A DNA stretch of 64,000 nt, taken from positions 124,001 through 188,000 of the forward strand of contig CACXPG010000001.1 of NCBI GenBank assembly GCA_902769525.1. The letters run 5' to 3'. The translations under genes and the position numbers were made by a program. Positions 1-8,266 of the stretch are shown piece after piece; positions within the stretch are counted from its first letter, which is position 1; each line of letters starts with the position of its first letter. Source of the DNA: an uncultured Bacteroidia bacterium (GTDB taxonomy: Bacteria > Bacteroidota > Bacteroidia > Bacteroidales > UBA932). Below the pieces are notes generated by a model. The model saw nothing but the letters and a program-made list of their open reading frames with translations. It was not told the origin of the DNA and made no database searches.

Positions 1-583
1 CGGCAGCGTCAAGACCGATGAACTTAACCTTGAACCAGCCGTCCTTGATAGGAACGCCGCTTCCCAGGTCGGTGGTCATCTGTGCGACAGCATAGCAGGT
101 GTTGGTGATGTAGAGGCCATCGATGATTCTGGTGGTTGTGTCGGTGTCGGTGAAAGTCATCTGAGGAGCGTGGTTCCATCCGTTAGGGTCTGCCCATCCG
201 AAAGAAACCAGGCAGTGCTCGGTGTTGTTATATCCAGGGAAATCCCTGAGGTTCTTGAAGTTTACAGCGAGCTGCTTCTTGTACCAGTTGGCTGCGTCAT
301 CTGGCCTGAGTTCCTCGGCGGCGAAATTGCCGGCTGCAATTCCTCCGGAATAGAACTGGTCGTCTACAGGCTTTGAGCCAAGGCCGGTGTTCTTGTCGAG
401 CCAGTAATAGCCCTTGCCGTAAAGGTTTTCTCCGTAAACGTCGCTGGCGTACATCTCAGGAGAGAGGTCGTCGAACATTGCCACTGCCTGATAGAAAGGA
501 TACTCGTGGTTAGAGCTCTTGTTGCAGGAAACAGCAAGAGCCGCTCCAAACAACACTGTTGCAAAAAAGAATAGTTTTTTCAT
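1..583 (-). CDS. DUF4465-like lipoprotein, 3' part cut by the window start
   Basis: The first 194 residues of a secreted protein; the rest lies outside the window. A lipoprotein signal peptide (residues 1-20) ends in the lipobox AVSC, so the mature protein should be anchored at Cys20, probably on the outer membrane. The body (early DDLSPEMYAS, then GWADPNGWNHAPQMTFTDTD) is rich in aromatic and Gly/Asn residues, as in DUF4465 beta-sandwich proteins of Bacteroidetes. The start is the ATG complementary to 581-583, which directly precedes a canonical signal peptide. It is transcribed away from feoAB. Family assignment is moderately sure; function is unknown. Confidence 0.7.
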   Translation of the reverse strand, partial: MKKLFFFATVLFGAALAVSCNKSSNHEYPFYQAVAMFDDLSPEMYASDVYGENLYGKGYYWLDKNTGLGSKPVDDQFYSGGIAAGNFAAEELRPDDAANWYKKQLAVNFKNLRDFPGYNNTEHCLVSFGWADPNGWNHAPQMTFTDTDTTTRIIDGLYITNTCYAVAQMTTDLGSGVPIKDGWFKVKFIGLDAA

Positions 584-659
584 ATCAATCAATTATTTGT
601 ATTTCCTGATTCCGGGGCATATCCCCGCATCATAGATGCCGAACAAGCCCCCGACGTTG

Positions 660-667
660 CAAATATA
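660..667 (-). promoter_or_regulatory. -7 promoter element (TATATTTG) for the DUF4465 gene
   Basis: The minus strand reads TATATTTG, a match to the Bacteroidetes -7 consensus TAnnTTTG, about 75 nt before the ATG of the leftward gene. It lies back to back with the feoAB -7 element. Confidence 0.6.
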
Positions 668-691
668 ATGCATTTAATCAGATAAAAGTCT

Positions 692-699
692 TACATTTG
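692..699 (+). promoter_or_regulatory. -7 promoter element (TACATTTG) for feoAB
   Basis: TACATTTG fits TAnnTTTG and lies 21 nt before the ATG at 721. It also shows that a TTG start at 697 would fall inside the promoter, so 721 is preferred. No convincing Fur box was seen. Confidence 0.65.
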
Positions 700-720
700 C
701 GCTCTGAAAATGTAGAGTCA

Positions 721-3189
721 ATGAGCAGGCTTAGCGAACTCAATACGGGAGAAAAAGGAGTTATCGTCAAGATTCTCGGCCACGGAGGCTTCCGCAAGAG
801 AATCATAGAAATGGGCTTCATCCAGGGCAAGACCGTGGAAGTTGTCCACAGAGCCCCTCTTCAGGATCCGGTAGAGTATCAGATTCTGGGCTACCACGTC
901 TCGCTCAGGCTCAAAGAGGCCTCCCAGATAGAAGTTATTTCTGTAGAGGAAGCCGAGCATCTGGCCCAGGAGCACAATCCCAAGACCGGCAATTTCGTCC
1001 CGACGTGCATCGGATGCAAGGAAGCAGGATGCAAGTTCAGAGACTCCATCCAGCAGACAACACAAGAGGAAGACGCGCTTTATCGCGGAGCTAGAGAAAA
1101 GAGCAAGGAAATAACCGTAGCCCTGGTGGGAAATCCCAACTGCGGCAAGACCAGCCTTTTCAACAGGGCCAGCGGAAGCCACCAGAGAGTGGGCAACTAC
1201 TCGGGAGTGACAGTAGACGCCGTCAAGGGAAAGATGTACTACAAAGGCTACCGGTTCACCCTGATAGACCTTCCTGGAACCTATTCAATCTCCGCCTACA
1301 GTCCTGAGGAGAAATATGTCAGGCATTCAATAGTCAACGACAAGCCGGACGTTATCCTCAATGTGGTGGACTCCTCCAATCTGGAAAGAAATCTCTTTCT
1401 GACCACCCAGCTTATTGACATGAACCTGAGGATGGTCATCGCCCTGAACATGTTCGACGAGCTGGAACACAAGGGCGACTCCCTGAACTACAAGGAACTG
1501 GAAAAGCTCCTCGGAGTGCCGATGGTTCCTACCGTATCTGTAAACGGAAAGGGTATCGCAGAGCTTTTCAACACTATTATAGAACTGTACGAAGAAGGCG
1601 ACGAGATAGAATCCACAGACGCTTCCGGAAAATATCCGCTCCAGAAAAACCGGAAGGACGCCGCTTCCAAAGATTCCGTGATTGGCATTCTCAAGCACAT
1701 CCACATCAACCACGGTCCTGTAATAGAGAAGAGCATAGATGCCATCAGGCAAGAAATATACAAGAACCCTAACGCTATGGACGAGTACACCCCTCGTTAC
1801 ATAGCAATACGTATACTGCAGAAAGACAAGGAGATAGAAAAGGTCCTGGACACCTTCTCCAACAAAGATGAAATCCTTGCGGCAAGAGACCGCGAGGCAA
1901 AGGCCATAGAAAAGGAGCTCGGCGATTCGCCTGAGAACGCCATAATGGACGCCAAGTACGGTTTCATAGACGGAGCGCTGAGAGAAACTTATCGCAGAGG
2001 AGAGAGAAAACCAGGCAAGACTCTTACCGAAAAGATAGACAACATCGTTACCGGCAGATGGCTGGGTTTCCCTATTTTCCTTATCACGATGTACCTTATC
2101 TTCCAGGCCACCTTCTCCATCGGGCAGTATCCTATGGACTGGATAGATGCCGGAGTGGACTGGATCGGAGAAAGAGTGGGAGCCCTTATGAGCGACGGCT
2201 GGCTGAAAGACCTCATTGTGGACGGTATCATAACCGGAGTTGGCGGAGTGCTGGTATTTTTGCCTAACATTCTGATACTGTTCTTCTTCATCTCGATTCT
2301 GGAAGCCACCGGCTACATGGCCAGGGCCGCATTCATAATGGACAAGCTGATGCACTTGATCGGGCTCCACGGAAGAAGCTTCATTCCTCTGATGATGGGA
2401 TTCGGCTGCAATGTCCCGGCTGTAATGGCCACCAGAACCATCGAGAACCGCAATGCCAGGATGATCACCATCCTGATCAACCCGCTGATGAGCTGCAACG
2501 CCAGGCTTCCTATTTATCTGCTCCTGGCCGGCATCTTCTTCCCGAAGAACGCGGGTCTTGTAATCTTCTGCATCTACCTGGGAGGAGTTCTTCTGGCCGC
2601 GTTTATGGCAAAGCTTTTCAGCAAGTTCCTCTTCAACTCGGACGAGACCCCGTTCGTGATGGAACTTCCGCCATACAGGATTCCAACCTGGAAGTCCCTT
2701 CTTAGGGACACCTGGGACAAGGGCAAGCAGTATCTGCACAAGATAGCCACTGTCATTCTCATCGGAACCCTCATAGTATGGGCCTTGAGTTATTTCCCTA
2801 CCTGTGACCCGGATCCGGCCGCAAGGCTTGAGCATTCTTATCTGGCGATGATAGGAAACTTCATCTCCCCTGTTCTCGCCCCTATCGGGTTCCACTGGCA
2901 GGAGAGCGTCTCCCTTCTGAGCGGAATGGCCGCAAAGGAAATTGTGGTGAGCACGATGAATATGCTCTATACGGTTGACGGACAACTTGTTATCGGCAGT
3001 GTTCTCACTCCTGCGATAGCCCTCGCCTTTATGGTTTTCACTCTTATCTACTTCCCTTGCATCGCTACAATCGGTGCCATAAAGAGCGAAACCGGCAGCT
3101 GGAAATGGGCCCTGTTCACGGTCTGCTACACCCTCGTTCTGGCCTGGATCGTGGCTCTTGCCGTATCCAAAGCCTTTGCCTTTTTGTAG
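721..3189 (+). CDS. feoB: Ferrous iron transporter, FeoA-FeoB fusion
   Basis: An 822-residue inner-membrane Fe(II) uptake GTPase with FeoA fused at its N-terminus. Residues 1-75 form the FeoA SH3-like domain (MSRLSELNTGEKG). A linker carries three cysteines (C96, C99, C104). The G domain has G1 GNPNCGKTS from residue 137, G3 DLPG at 183 and G4 NMFD at 243. The permease follows from about residue 446 with two Gate-type blocks and a hydrophobic C-terminus. Such fusions are known in Bacteroidetes. The start is ATG 721 because an upstream TTG sits in the -7 box. It stands alone between a divergent lipoprotein gene and tRNA-Glu. Confidence 0.95.
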   Translation: MSRLSELNTGEKGVIVKILGHGGFRKRIIEMGFIQGKTVEVVHRAPLQDPVEYQILGYHVSLRLKEASQIEVISVEEAEHLAQEHNPKTGNFVPTCIGCKEAGCKFRDSIQQTTQEEDALYRGAREKSKEITVALVGNPNCGKTSLFNRASGSHQRVGNYSGVTVDAVKGKMYYKGYRFTLIDLPGTYSISAYSPEEKYVRHSIVNDKPDVILNVVDSSNLERNLFLTTQLIDMNLRMVIALNMFDELEHKGDSLNYKELEKLLGVPMVPTVSVNGKGIAELFNTIIELYEEGDEIESTDASGKYPLQKNRKDAASKDSVIGILKHIHINHGPVIEKSIDAIRQEIYKNPNAMDEYTPRYIAIRILQKDKEIEKVLDTFSNKDEILAARDREAKAIEKELGDSPENAIMDAKYGFIDGALRETYRRGERKPGKTLTEKIDNIVTGRWLGFPIFLITMYLIFQATFSIGQYPMDWIDAGVDWIGERVGALMSDGWLKDLIVDGIITGVGGVLVFLPNILILFFFISILEATGYMARAAFIMDKLMHLIGLHGRSFIPLMMGFGCNVPAVMATRTIENRNARMITILINPLMSCNARLPIYLLLAGIFFPKNAGLVIFCIYLGGVLLAAFMAKLFSKFLFNSDETPFVMELPPYRIPTWKSLLRDTWDKGKQYLHKIATVILIGTLIVWALSYFPTCDPDPAARLEHSYLAMIGNFISPVLAPIGFHWQESVSLLSGMAAKEIVVSTMNMLYTVDGQLVIGSVLTPAIALAFMVFTLIYFPCIATIGAIKSETGSWKWALFTVCYTLVLAWIVALAVSKAFAFL

Positions 3190-3195
3190 AAATAC

Positions 3196-3225
3196 TTGCA
3201 GTTTTCAAACAAATTCATATCTTTG
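3196..3225 (+). promoter_or_regulatory. Promoter of tRNA-Glu (-33 TTG, -7 TATCTTTG)
   Basis: TTG at 3196-3198 and TATCTTTG at 3218-3225 are separated by 19 nt, the expected Bacteroidetes spacing. The tRNA begins 15 nt after the -7 element. Confidence 0.75.
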
Positions 3226-3240
3226 CAGTCCAAATCTGCT

Positions 3241-3312
3241 GGGAGATTCGTCTAACGGTTAGGACAAGGGATTCTCATTCCCTAAATAGGAGTTCGATTC
3301 TCCTATCTCCTA
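3241..3312 (+). tRNA. tRNA-Glu (anticodon CTC)
   Basis: A 72-nt cloverleaf. The acceptor GGGAGAT pairs with ATCTCCT (one G-U). The anticodon stem AGGGA/TCCCT encloses the loop TTCTCAT with anticodon CTC at 3274-3276. The T arm AGGAG-TTCGATT-CTCCT is canonical. The discriminator is A, and CCA is not encoded. Its own promoter lies just upstream and a strong terminator follows. Confidence 0.95.
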
Positions 3313-3313
3313 C

Positions 3314-3352
3314 AAAAGGGAAAATTCTTCGGAGTTTTCCCTTTTCTTTTTA
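3314..3352 (+). terminator. Rho-independent terminator of tRNA-Glu
   Basis: Inverted repeat AAAAGGGAAAA / TTTTCCCTTTT around a 10-nt loop with TTCG, followed by a T-rich tract, starting directly behind the tRNA. Confidence 0.85.
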
Positions 3353-3367
3353 ATCGGGCAAAAAGGT

Positions 3368-3375
3368 TATCTTTG
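3368..3375 (+). promoter_or_regulatory. -7 promoter element (TATCTTTG)
   Basis: Perfect TAnnTTTG match 27 nt before the ATG at 3402, directly behind the tRNA terminator. Confidence 0.65.
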
Positions 3376-3401
3376 CGCCAATTATACTTGAATTAATTAA
3401 T

Positions 3402-4100
3402 ATGAAAAAACTGTTTTTGACCGTTCTGGCGGCCTTTGCGTTTGCAAGTCTCCAGGCACAGATTGTAGATGTTGACATTCTTCCCGTGTCAGATGACGAG
3501 AAGACTTCCGAACTTAATTTCACCGTAGCAGAGAATTTCTACATTGGTTCCCTGACAGGCCTGGATTCTCCAAAGGAGATGGGCCTGAAGGCCTTCAAGT
3601 CCTGGGAACTGGGATTCGACATCGTTAACCTTTCCTACTCCCCTGCCGAGCAGCACAGGTTTGACTTTGCACTGAACTTCGGCACCAGGTTCTTCAAGAC
3701 CCGCCACAAGAATATGATTACCAATGTGGATGGTTACTATGTAGCGGCACCGTTCCCTGTAGAGTCTATGAGCAAAAGCAAGAGAAAGTCCAGACTGGAC
3801 GTATACGAGCTCGGCGCTTCTCTTGGCTATGAAATCAAGGTTCTGGATGACCTGAAGATCGGATTTGACCTGATGGGCAACTACAACTTCTCGGCAAAGA
3901 GCGTCACCAAGTTCAAGATCGGCAGCTCAAAGGAAAAACTCAAGATGAAGCACTGGAAGACCCAGAAATTCACTCCGGAGTACCGCCTGACCATCGGCCT
4001 TCCTGAAGTGAAGCTTTATGTGAAGTATGCTCCGCACTCACTCTTCCAGAAGGAGTACGGTCCGAAACTCAGCTATATTTCTTTGGGTATCATCCTGTAA
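3402..4100 (+). CDS. Secreted outer-membrane beta-barrel-like protein, unknown function
   Basis: 232 residues. A signal peptide of about 19 residues ends at SLQAQ, the usual Bacteroidetes cleavage context. The mature part alternates polar and aromatic residues (FYIGSLTGLD, WELGFDIVNLSY, LGYEIKVLDDLKIGFDLMGNY) and ends in YISLGIIL, consistent with a small beta-barrel of the outer membrane. A basic stretch (SMSKSKRKSR) lies mid-protein. It is a single-gene unit with its own promoter and terminator, so neighbours give no hint of function. A PorT-like barrel is possible but not proven. Confidence 0.75.
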   Translation: MKKLFLTVLAAFAFASLQAQIVDVDILPVSDDEKTSELNFTVAENFYIGSLTGLDSPKEMGLKAFKSWELGFDIVNLSYSPAEQHRFDFALNFGTRFFKTRHKNMITNVDGYYVAAPFPVESMSKSKRKSRLDVYELGASLGYEIKVLDDLKIGFDLMGNYNFSAKSVTKFKIGSSKEKLKMKHWKTQKFTPEYRLTIGLPEVKLYVKYAPHSLFQKEYGPKLSYISLGIIL

Positions 4101-4127
4101 GTCTGCCTCTGAGCAAGACTTTTAGGC

Positions 4128-4164
4128 GAACCTGTCTGTTTTTGGGCAGGTTCATCGTTTTTTT
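4128..4164 (+). terminator. Rho-independent terminator
   Basis: GAACCTG at 4128-4134 pairs with CAGGTTC at 4147-4153, followed within 5 nt by a run of seven T. Ends the 3402-4100 unit. Confidence 0.8.
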
Positions 4165-4173
4165 GTAAATTTG
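4141..4173 (+). promoter_or_regulatory. Promoter of the lipid-module operon (-33 TTTG, -7 TAAATTTG)
   Basis: TTTG at 4141-4144 and TAAATTTG at 4166-4173 with 21 nt between. The -33 element sits inside the upstream terminator hairpin. First gene ATG at 4229. Confidence 0.65.
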
Positions 4174-4228
4174 TTTGTTTAATCGCCGAAGGCACTGAGT
4201 ATTCTCAGCGATTATTTAATTTGAATTT

Positions 4229-5419
4229 ATGAAACAGGTTAAAAAAGCGCTATGTATAGCAGGTATGCTGCTGGCTGTGACTGCTTTGTGTCTCAGACTG
4301 GCAGGATGCGAAAACAAGGAAAAGGCTATGGAACAAAGACAGGCCGCATTTGAGGATTCTCTGCTGACTATAATTAGAGAAGCCAACATACCGATGATCC
4401 AGCTCAAATACACCGAACCTTCAGACAGCGTTTACTGCCAGGTTGGAGTAACACCGTGGTCAACGGAAAAGCCGGCTGCAGTCGACTCCGCCAGCTTCAG
4501 CTACAAGGAGACCGGCAAGGCAGACTATGAAAAGGAGGCTGTGTTCCAGGCGGCATCGCTGAGTAAAGTTGTGTTTGCATACATCGTGATGAAGATGTAT
4601 GACAAGGGAGAGATAGACATAGACCGTCCGCTTTACGAGTACACGGATATTGACCGCTTCGTAGACAAGGATATGGCAAAGAAACTGACTGCCAGGCTGA
4701 TACTTATGCACCGCAGCGGCATAGACGACTGGGCTGCGTCTCCGTCTTCTGACGAGTGGCCAACCGCTCCTATCAAGTTCACGTTTCCTGTTGACTCCAT
4801 CTTCGGGTACAGCGGAGAAGGCTACGCTTTCCTTCAGAGAGCCGTTGAGGCTATCAAGGGAAAGGACATCCAGTCCATCGCAAAGGAATATGTGTTCGAA
4901 CCTCTGGACATGCCGCTCTCTTCATACGAGTGGATTCCTGAATTCGAGGGCATAACCACCGCATCCGTAAGACGCAGCGGAGAAAGCCAGGGCGTAAGGC
5001 AGTTCCCAAGGCAGAACGTGGCCTACACCCTCAGGACCAACGCTATAGACTATTCCAACTTCATCCGTGCCGTGATGGACGGGAAGGGTCTTTCCCAGAC
5101 CAGCCACGCTCTGATGATAACTCCTTGCAGCGGCCCTGCAACTCAGTTCCCTCCTAAGGTAAGGCCGGTGGACGAGAAACAGTCCATCTTCTGGGGCCTT
5201 GGTATCGGCATCGAGGAGAACAAGAATTACGGCAGGATTCTCTGGCACTGGGGAGACAACGGCAACACCAAGGCTCTGTTCGTGATAATCCCGAGCCAGA
5301 AGAAAACCCTGGTTTACTTTGCAAACAGCGGAGCAGGCCACGATATAACCAATAAAGTTCTGGCCCTGTTCTTCAAAGACGGCCCGATGGACATTCAAGA
5401 CTGGATTCAGCAAGAATAA
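4229..5419 (+). CDS. Serine hydrolase lipoprotein, beta-lactamase/EstB-like
   Basis: 396 residues. The lipobox LAGC puts the lipidated Cys at 27, so it is an envelope protein. The class C beta-lactamase/DD-peptidase fold is indicated by S110-L-S-K113 (SxxK nucleophile), YSGEGYAFLQ (YxN-type motif) and HWGDNGNTKALF near the C-terminus in place of KTG. EstB-type enzymes hydrolyse esters, peptides or acyl chains; the substrate is unknown. It is the first gene after a promoter, 12 nt before the acyltransferase, so it may trim or release the product of the downstream lipid module (inference). Confidence 0.85.
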   Translation: MKQVKKALCIAGMLLAVTALCLRLAGCENKEKAMEQRQAAFEDSLLTIIREANIPMIQLKYTEPSDSVYCQVGVTPWSTEKPAAVDSASFSYKETGKADYEKEAVFQAASLSKVVFAYIVMKMYDKGEIDIDRPLYEYTDIDRFVDKDMAKKLTARLILMHRSGIDDWAASPSSDEWPTAPIKFTFPVDSIFGYSGEGYAFLQRAVEAIKGKDIQSIAKEYVFEPLDMPLSSYEWIPEFEGITTASVRRSGESQGVRQFPRQNVAYTLRTNAIDYSNFIRAVMDGKGLSQTSHALMITPCSGPATQFPPKVRPVDEKQSIFWGLGIGIEENKNYGRILWHWGDNGNTKALFVIIPSQKKTLVYFANSGAGHDITNKVLALFFKDGPMDIQDWIQQE

Positions 5420-5431
5420 AATCATCTTCAG

Positions 5432-6796
5432 ATGGAACTCAGAAAAACCTTCAAGGGCGGACTTTACTATATGGGCTTCAAGGAGTTCATCCGCTTCCTA
5501 TTCAACCATTTTCTATACAGGAAAGTCTACAAGGTCGGAGATGAAAAGATTCTTCCGGACGGAAACGCCCAGGTGATTGCATCCAACCACCAGAACTGCC
5601 TGGTGGACGCTATTGCGGTGATGCTGTCCTTCAAGGGACCTGGAAGAAGGCCTTTCTTCTGGGCCAGGGCAGACATCTTTGCGGTAAGCAAGGTGCTGGA
5701 AAAATACCTCAGGTTCCTTGGCCTTATGCCGGCATTCAGGATGGAACACGAGGGAATGGAAGATGTAGGAAAGAACAGCGCTTCCTTTGACGAGAGCTAC
5801 CATCTTCTCAAGCACGGGCAGAGCGTGATGATATTCCCGGAAGCCGGCCATCAGGACAAGAGATTTCTGGGACATTTCACCACGGGCTATACGACAATGG
5901 CGTTCAAGGCCGCCGAGCAGACTGGTTTCGAAAAGGAAATCTTCATTCTTCCGGTAGCCAACCACTATACCAACTACTTCGGGATGAGAAGGGAGATGTG
6001 CGTCATGTTCTCCGACCCTATTTCCCTCAAGCCGTACTACGAGCTTTACAAGGAAAAGCCGAGAACGGCGATGAGAGAAGTCAACCAGCTGGTCAGGACA
6101 GCCATTTCTTCAATGATGCTGGACATCCAGGATCTGGACAACTACCCTGCAATAGACTTTCTGAGAACCAACTACGGAAAGACTTTTGCCGCCCTTAGCG
6201 CAAAGCCGTACGGCAAGCTCCCGGAAAAACTGACGGTCGAAAAGGATTTCGTGGCCGCTCTGGGAAATCTTGAAGACCAGACCAGAGAGTCTGTCTACGC
6301 CCAGGCTGAAGGCCTGAGGAAGGGGCTCGAGGAAAACAAGCTCACTTTCAAGTCGCTGAAGAAGAAAGTCAGCTCTGCTGCCACTATACTGAAACTTATT
6401 GGAATGGCGCTGCTGTTCCCGCTGTGGGTTTTCTCCCTGTGGCCGAATTTCTTCAACTACCAGATTCCGAAGAAACTCACAAAGAGGGTGAAGGACAAGA
6501 TGCTCTCGTCTTCTTTCCTTCTGGGTGTGAATGCGGTAATAACGACACCTTTATTCGCGATAATCTCGTTTGTGCTCATCTGGTGTTTCATGACCATCTA
6601 TATGGCTTTGATTTACTTGCTTTTAATGCCGCCTTTGACATTGTTCTGCTGGTATTATACCGAATGGTGGGACAGTCTGAAGCAAGATTTGCGTTTACTT
6701 AAGTTCCATAAAAAATCAAAAATTGCTACCTTGTGCGGTCTAAAGAAAGACAGTGAAATACTGGAAGACAGACTTTGGTCAATATTCAAGAAATGA
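5432..6796 (+). CDS. PlsC-type glycerophosphate/lysophospholipid acyltransferase
   Basis: 454 residues. The N-terminal acyltransferase domain has N52-H53...D59 (NHQNCLVD, an HX5D variant of the catalytic HX4D) and FPEAGHQDKR near residue 134 as the phosphate-binding block. The C-terminal third holds a charged linker and about three hydrophobic segments (LIGMALLFPLWVF, AVITTPLFAIISF, IYMALIYLLLM) that anchor it to the inner membrane. The stop overlaps the next start by 4 nt (ATGA), so it is translationally coupled to the ketoacyl synthase. It probably transfers a chain made or carried by the neighbouring synthase/ACP to a lipid acceptor (inference). Confidence 0.85.
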   Translation: MELRKTFKGGLYYMGFKEFIRFLFNHFLYRKVYKVGDEKILPDGNAQVIASNHQNCLVDAIAVMLSFKGPGRRPFFWARADIFAVSKVLEKYLRFLGLMPAFRMEHEGMEDVGKNSASFDESYHLLKHGQSVMIFPEAGHQDKRFLGHFTTGYTTMAFKAAEQTGFEKEIFILPVANHYTNYFGMRREMCVMFSDPISLKPYYELYKEKPRTAMREVNQLVRTAISSMMLDIQDLDNYPAIDFLRTNYGKTFAALSAKPYGKLPEKLTVEKDFVAALGNLEDQTRESVYAQAEGLRKGLEENKLTFKSLKKKVSSAATILKLIGMALLFPLWVFSLWPNFFNYQIPKKLTKRVKDKMLSSSFLLGVNAVITTPLFAIISFVLIWCFMTIYMALIYLLLMPPLTLFCWYYTEWWDSLKQDLRLLKFHKKSKIATLCGLKKDSEILEDRLWSIFKK

Positions 6797-8013
6797 AAAG
6801 AAGAGTAGTTATAACAGGAATGGGCATTTACTCCTGCCTCGGCAAGACTCTGGACGAGGTGAGAGACTCCCTTTACAACGGCAAAAGCGGTATCATTTTC
6901 GACCCGGTCAGAAAGGAGATGGGATTTGTGTCGGCTTTGACTGGTTTTGTGGAAAAGCCTAATCTTAAGGGTATTCTGAGCCGCAACCAAAGAGTGTATA
7001 TGCCGGAGCAGGCACTGTTCGCATACTGCGCTACAGCAGATGCTCTCAAGGCCGCCAACATAGGACAGGACTGGCTTGACAGCCACGAGGTCGGCCTGAT
7101 TTACGGAAACGACTCCAGCGCAGAGCCTATAGTGGAGAGCGTGGACATAATGAGAGCAAAGAATGACACCTCGCTCATCGGCAGCGGCGGAATATTCAAG
7201 AGCATGAACTCTACCGTCACGATGAACCTTTCCTGTATATTCAAGCTCAAGGGCATCAACCTCACCGTTTCCGGAGCCTGCGCCAGCGGGTCCCATTCCA
7301 TAGGATGGGGAGCGATGCTTATCCAGAACGGGCTTCAGGATATGGTAATCTGCGGCGGAGCCCAGGAGACCAATCCTTATTCCGTATGCAGCTTCGACGG
7401 CATCAGCGCATTCTCCAAGAGAGAAAGCGAACCTGAGAAAGCCTCCCGTCCTTTCGACAAGAACAGGGACGGTCTGGTTCCTTCAGGAGGAGCGGCAACA
7501 GTAATTCTGGAAGACTATGAAAGCGCGGTCAAAAGAGGCGCCCCTATAATCGCCGAGGTTCTCGGATACGGATTCTCCTCCAATGGAGACCATATATCTG
7601 TCCCTAACGTGGACGGCCCTGCAAGGTCGCTGAGGATGGCACTGTCCCACTCTGGGCTTCAGGCCAGCCAGATCGGCTACATCAACGCCCACGCCACCAG
7701 CACGATGGTGGGAGACCAGAACGAGGCCAAGGCAATCTATCAGGTATTTGGAGACAGCATGCCTCCTGTAACCAGCACCAAGAGCCAGACCGGACACGAG
7801 ATGTGGATGGCCGGAGCAAGCGAGGTGATCTACTCCATCCTGATGATGAAAAACGGCTTCGTAGCCGCTAACATCAACTTCGAGACCCCGGATGAAGATT
7901 CGGCTAAGCTGAACATTCCGGCAAAGAGAATCGAGAGAAACTTCGACTGCTTCCTCTCCAACTCCTTCGGTTTCGGAGGCACCAATTCAACATTGATAAT
8001 CAAAAACCTATGA
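6793..8013 (+). CDS. Beta-ketoacyl-[ACP] synthase (FabF/KAS family)
   Basis: 406 residues of thiolase fold, a decarboxylating condensing enzyme. The residues needed for activity are present: C163 in GACASGSH, H300 in NAHATST, and K330 and H335 in KSQTGHEMWMAGASE. It ends with the usual FGFGGTNSTLI. Start ATG 6793 overlaps the upstream stop by 4 nt; a TTG at 6775 is in frame but less likely. A separate ACP follows 4 nt later. It probably condenses chains for the lipid module, not for housekeeping fatty acid synthesis, because no fabD, fabG or fabZ lies nearby. Confidence 0.93.
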   Translation: MKRRVVITGMGIYSCLGKTLDEVRDSLYNGKSGIIFDPVRKEMGFVSALTGFVEKPNLKGILSRNQRVYMPEQALFAYCATADALKAANIGQDWLDSHEVGLIYGNDSSAEPIVESVDIMRAKNDTSLIGSGGIFKSMNSTVTMNLSCIFKLKGINLTVSGACASGSHSIGWGAMLIQNGLQDMVICGGAQETNPYSVCSFDGISAFSKRESEPEKASRPFDKNRDGLVPSGGAATVILEDYESAVKRGAPIIAEVLGYGFSSNGDHISVPNVDGPARSLRMALSHSGLQASQIGYINAHATSTMVGDQNEAKAIYQVFGDSMPPVTSTKSQTGHEMWMAGASEVIYSILMMKNGFVAANINFETPDEDSAKLNIPAKRIERNFDCFLSNSFGFGGTNSTLIIKNL

Positions 8014-8017
8014 TAAA

Positions 8018-8266
8018 ATGACAAAAGAAGAAATGATTGCCAAGGCCATTGACATCCTGGCAGAAGAATTTGAAGTTGACAAAGAAGATATCACTCCAGA
8101 TGCGGACATCAAGAAGACTTTGGACCTGGACAGCCTTTCACTTGTAGACCTGGTGGCTCTGATTGAAGAGAACTTTGACATAAAGATCAAAGGAACAGAC
8201 CTTATGCAGACTGCCACTTTCAGCCAGCTCTACGACTTCCTTTACGCAAGAATATCTGCCAAGTAA
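8018..8266 (+). CDS. Acyl carrier protein
   Basis: 82 residues, acidic, four-helix ACP profile. The DLDSLSLVDL motif carries Ser39 for 4'-phosphopantetheine. It lies directly between the ketoacyl synthase and the MMPL exporter, whose ATG follows the stop without a gap, so it is probably the dedicated carrier of this operon. It differs from a housekeeping AcpP in the motif context (LDSLS instead of DSLDTV). Confidence 0.93.
   Translation: MTKEEMIAKAIDILAEEFEVDKEDITPDADIKKTLDLDSLSLVDLVALIEENFDIKIKGTDLMQTATFSQLYDFLYARISAK

Noticed and set aside
697-720. TTG start for feoAB at 697
   Set aside because: It lies in the -7 element TACATTTG; ATG 721 begins the FeoA domain properly.
1327-2985. Long antisense open frame opposite feoAB (552 residues)
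   Set aside because: It is a shadow of the strongly biased feoB codons; its translation shows no domain and is His/Val/Gly rich.
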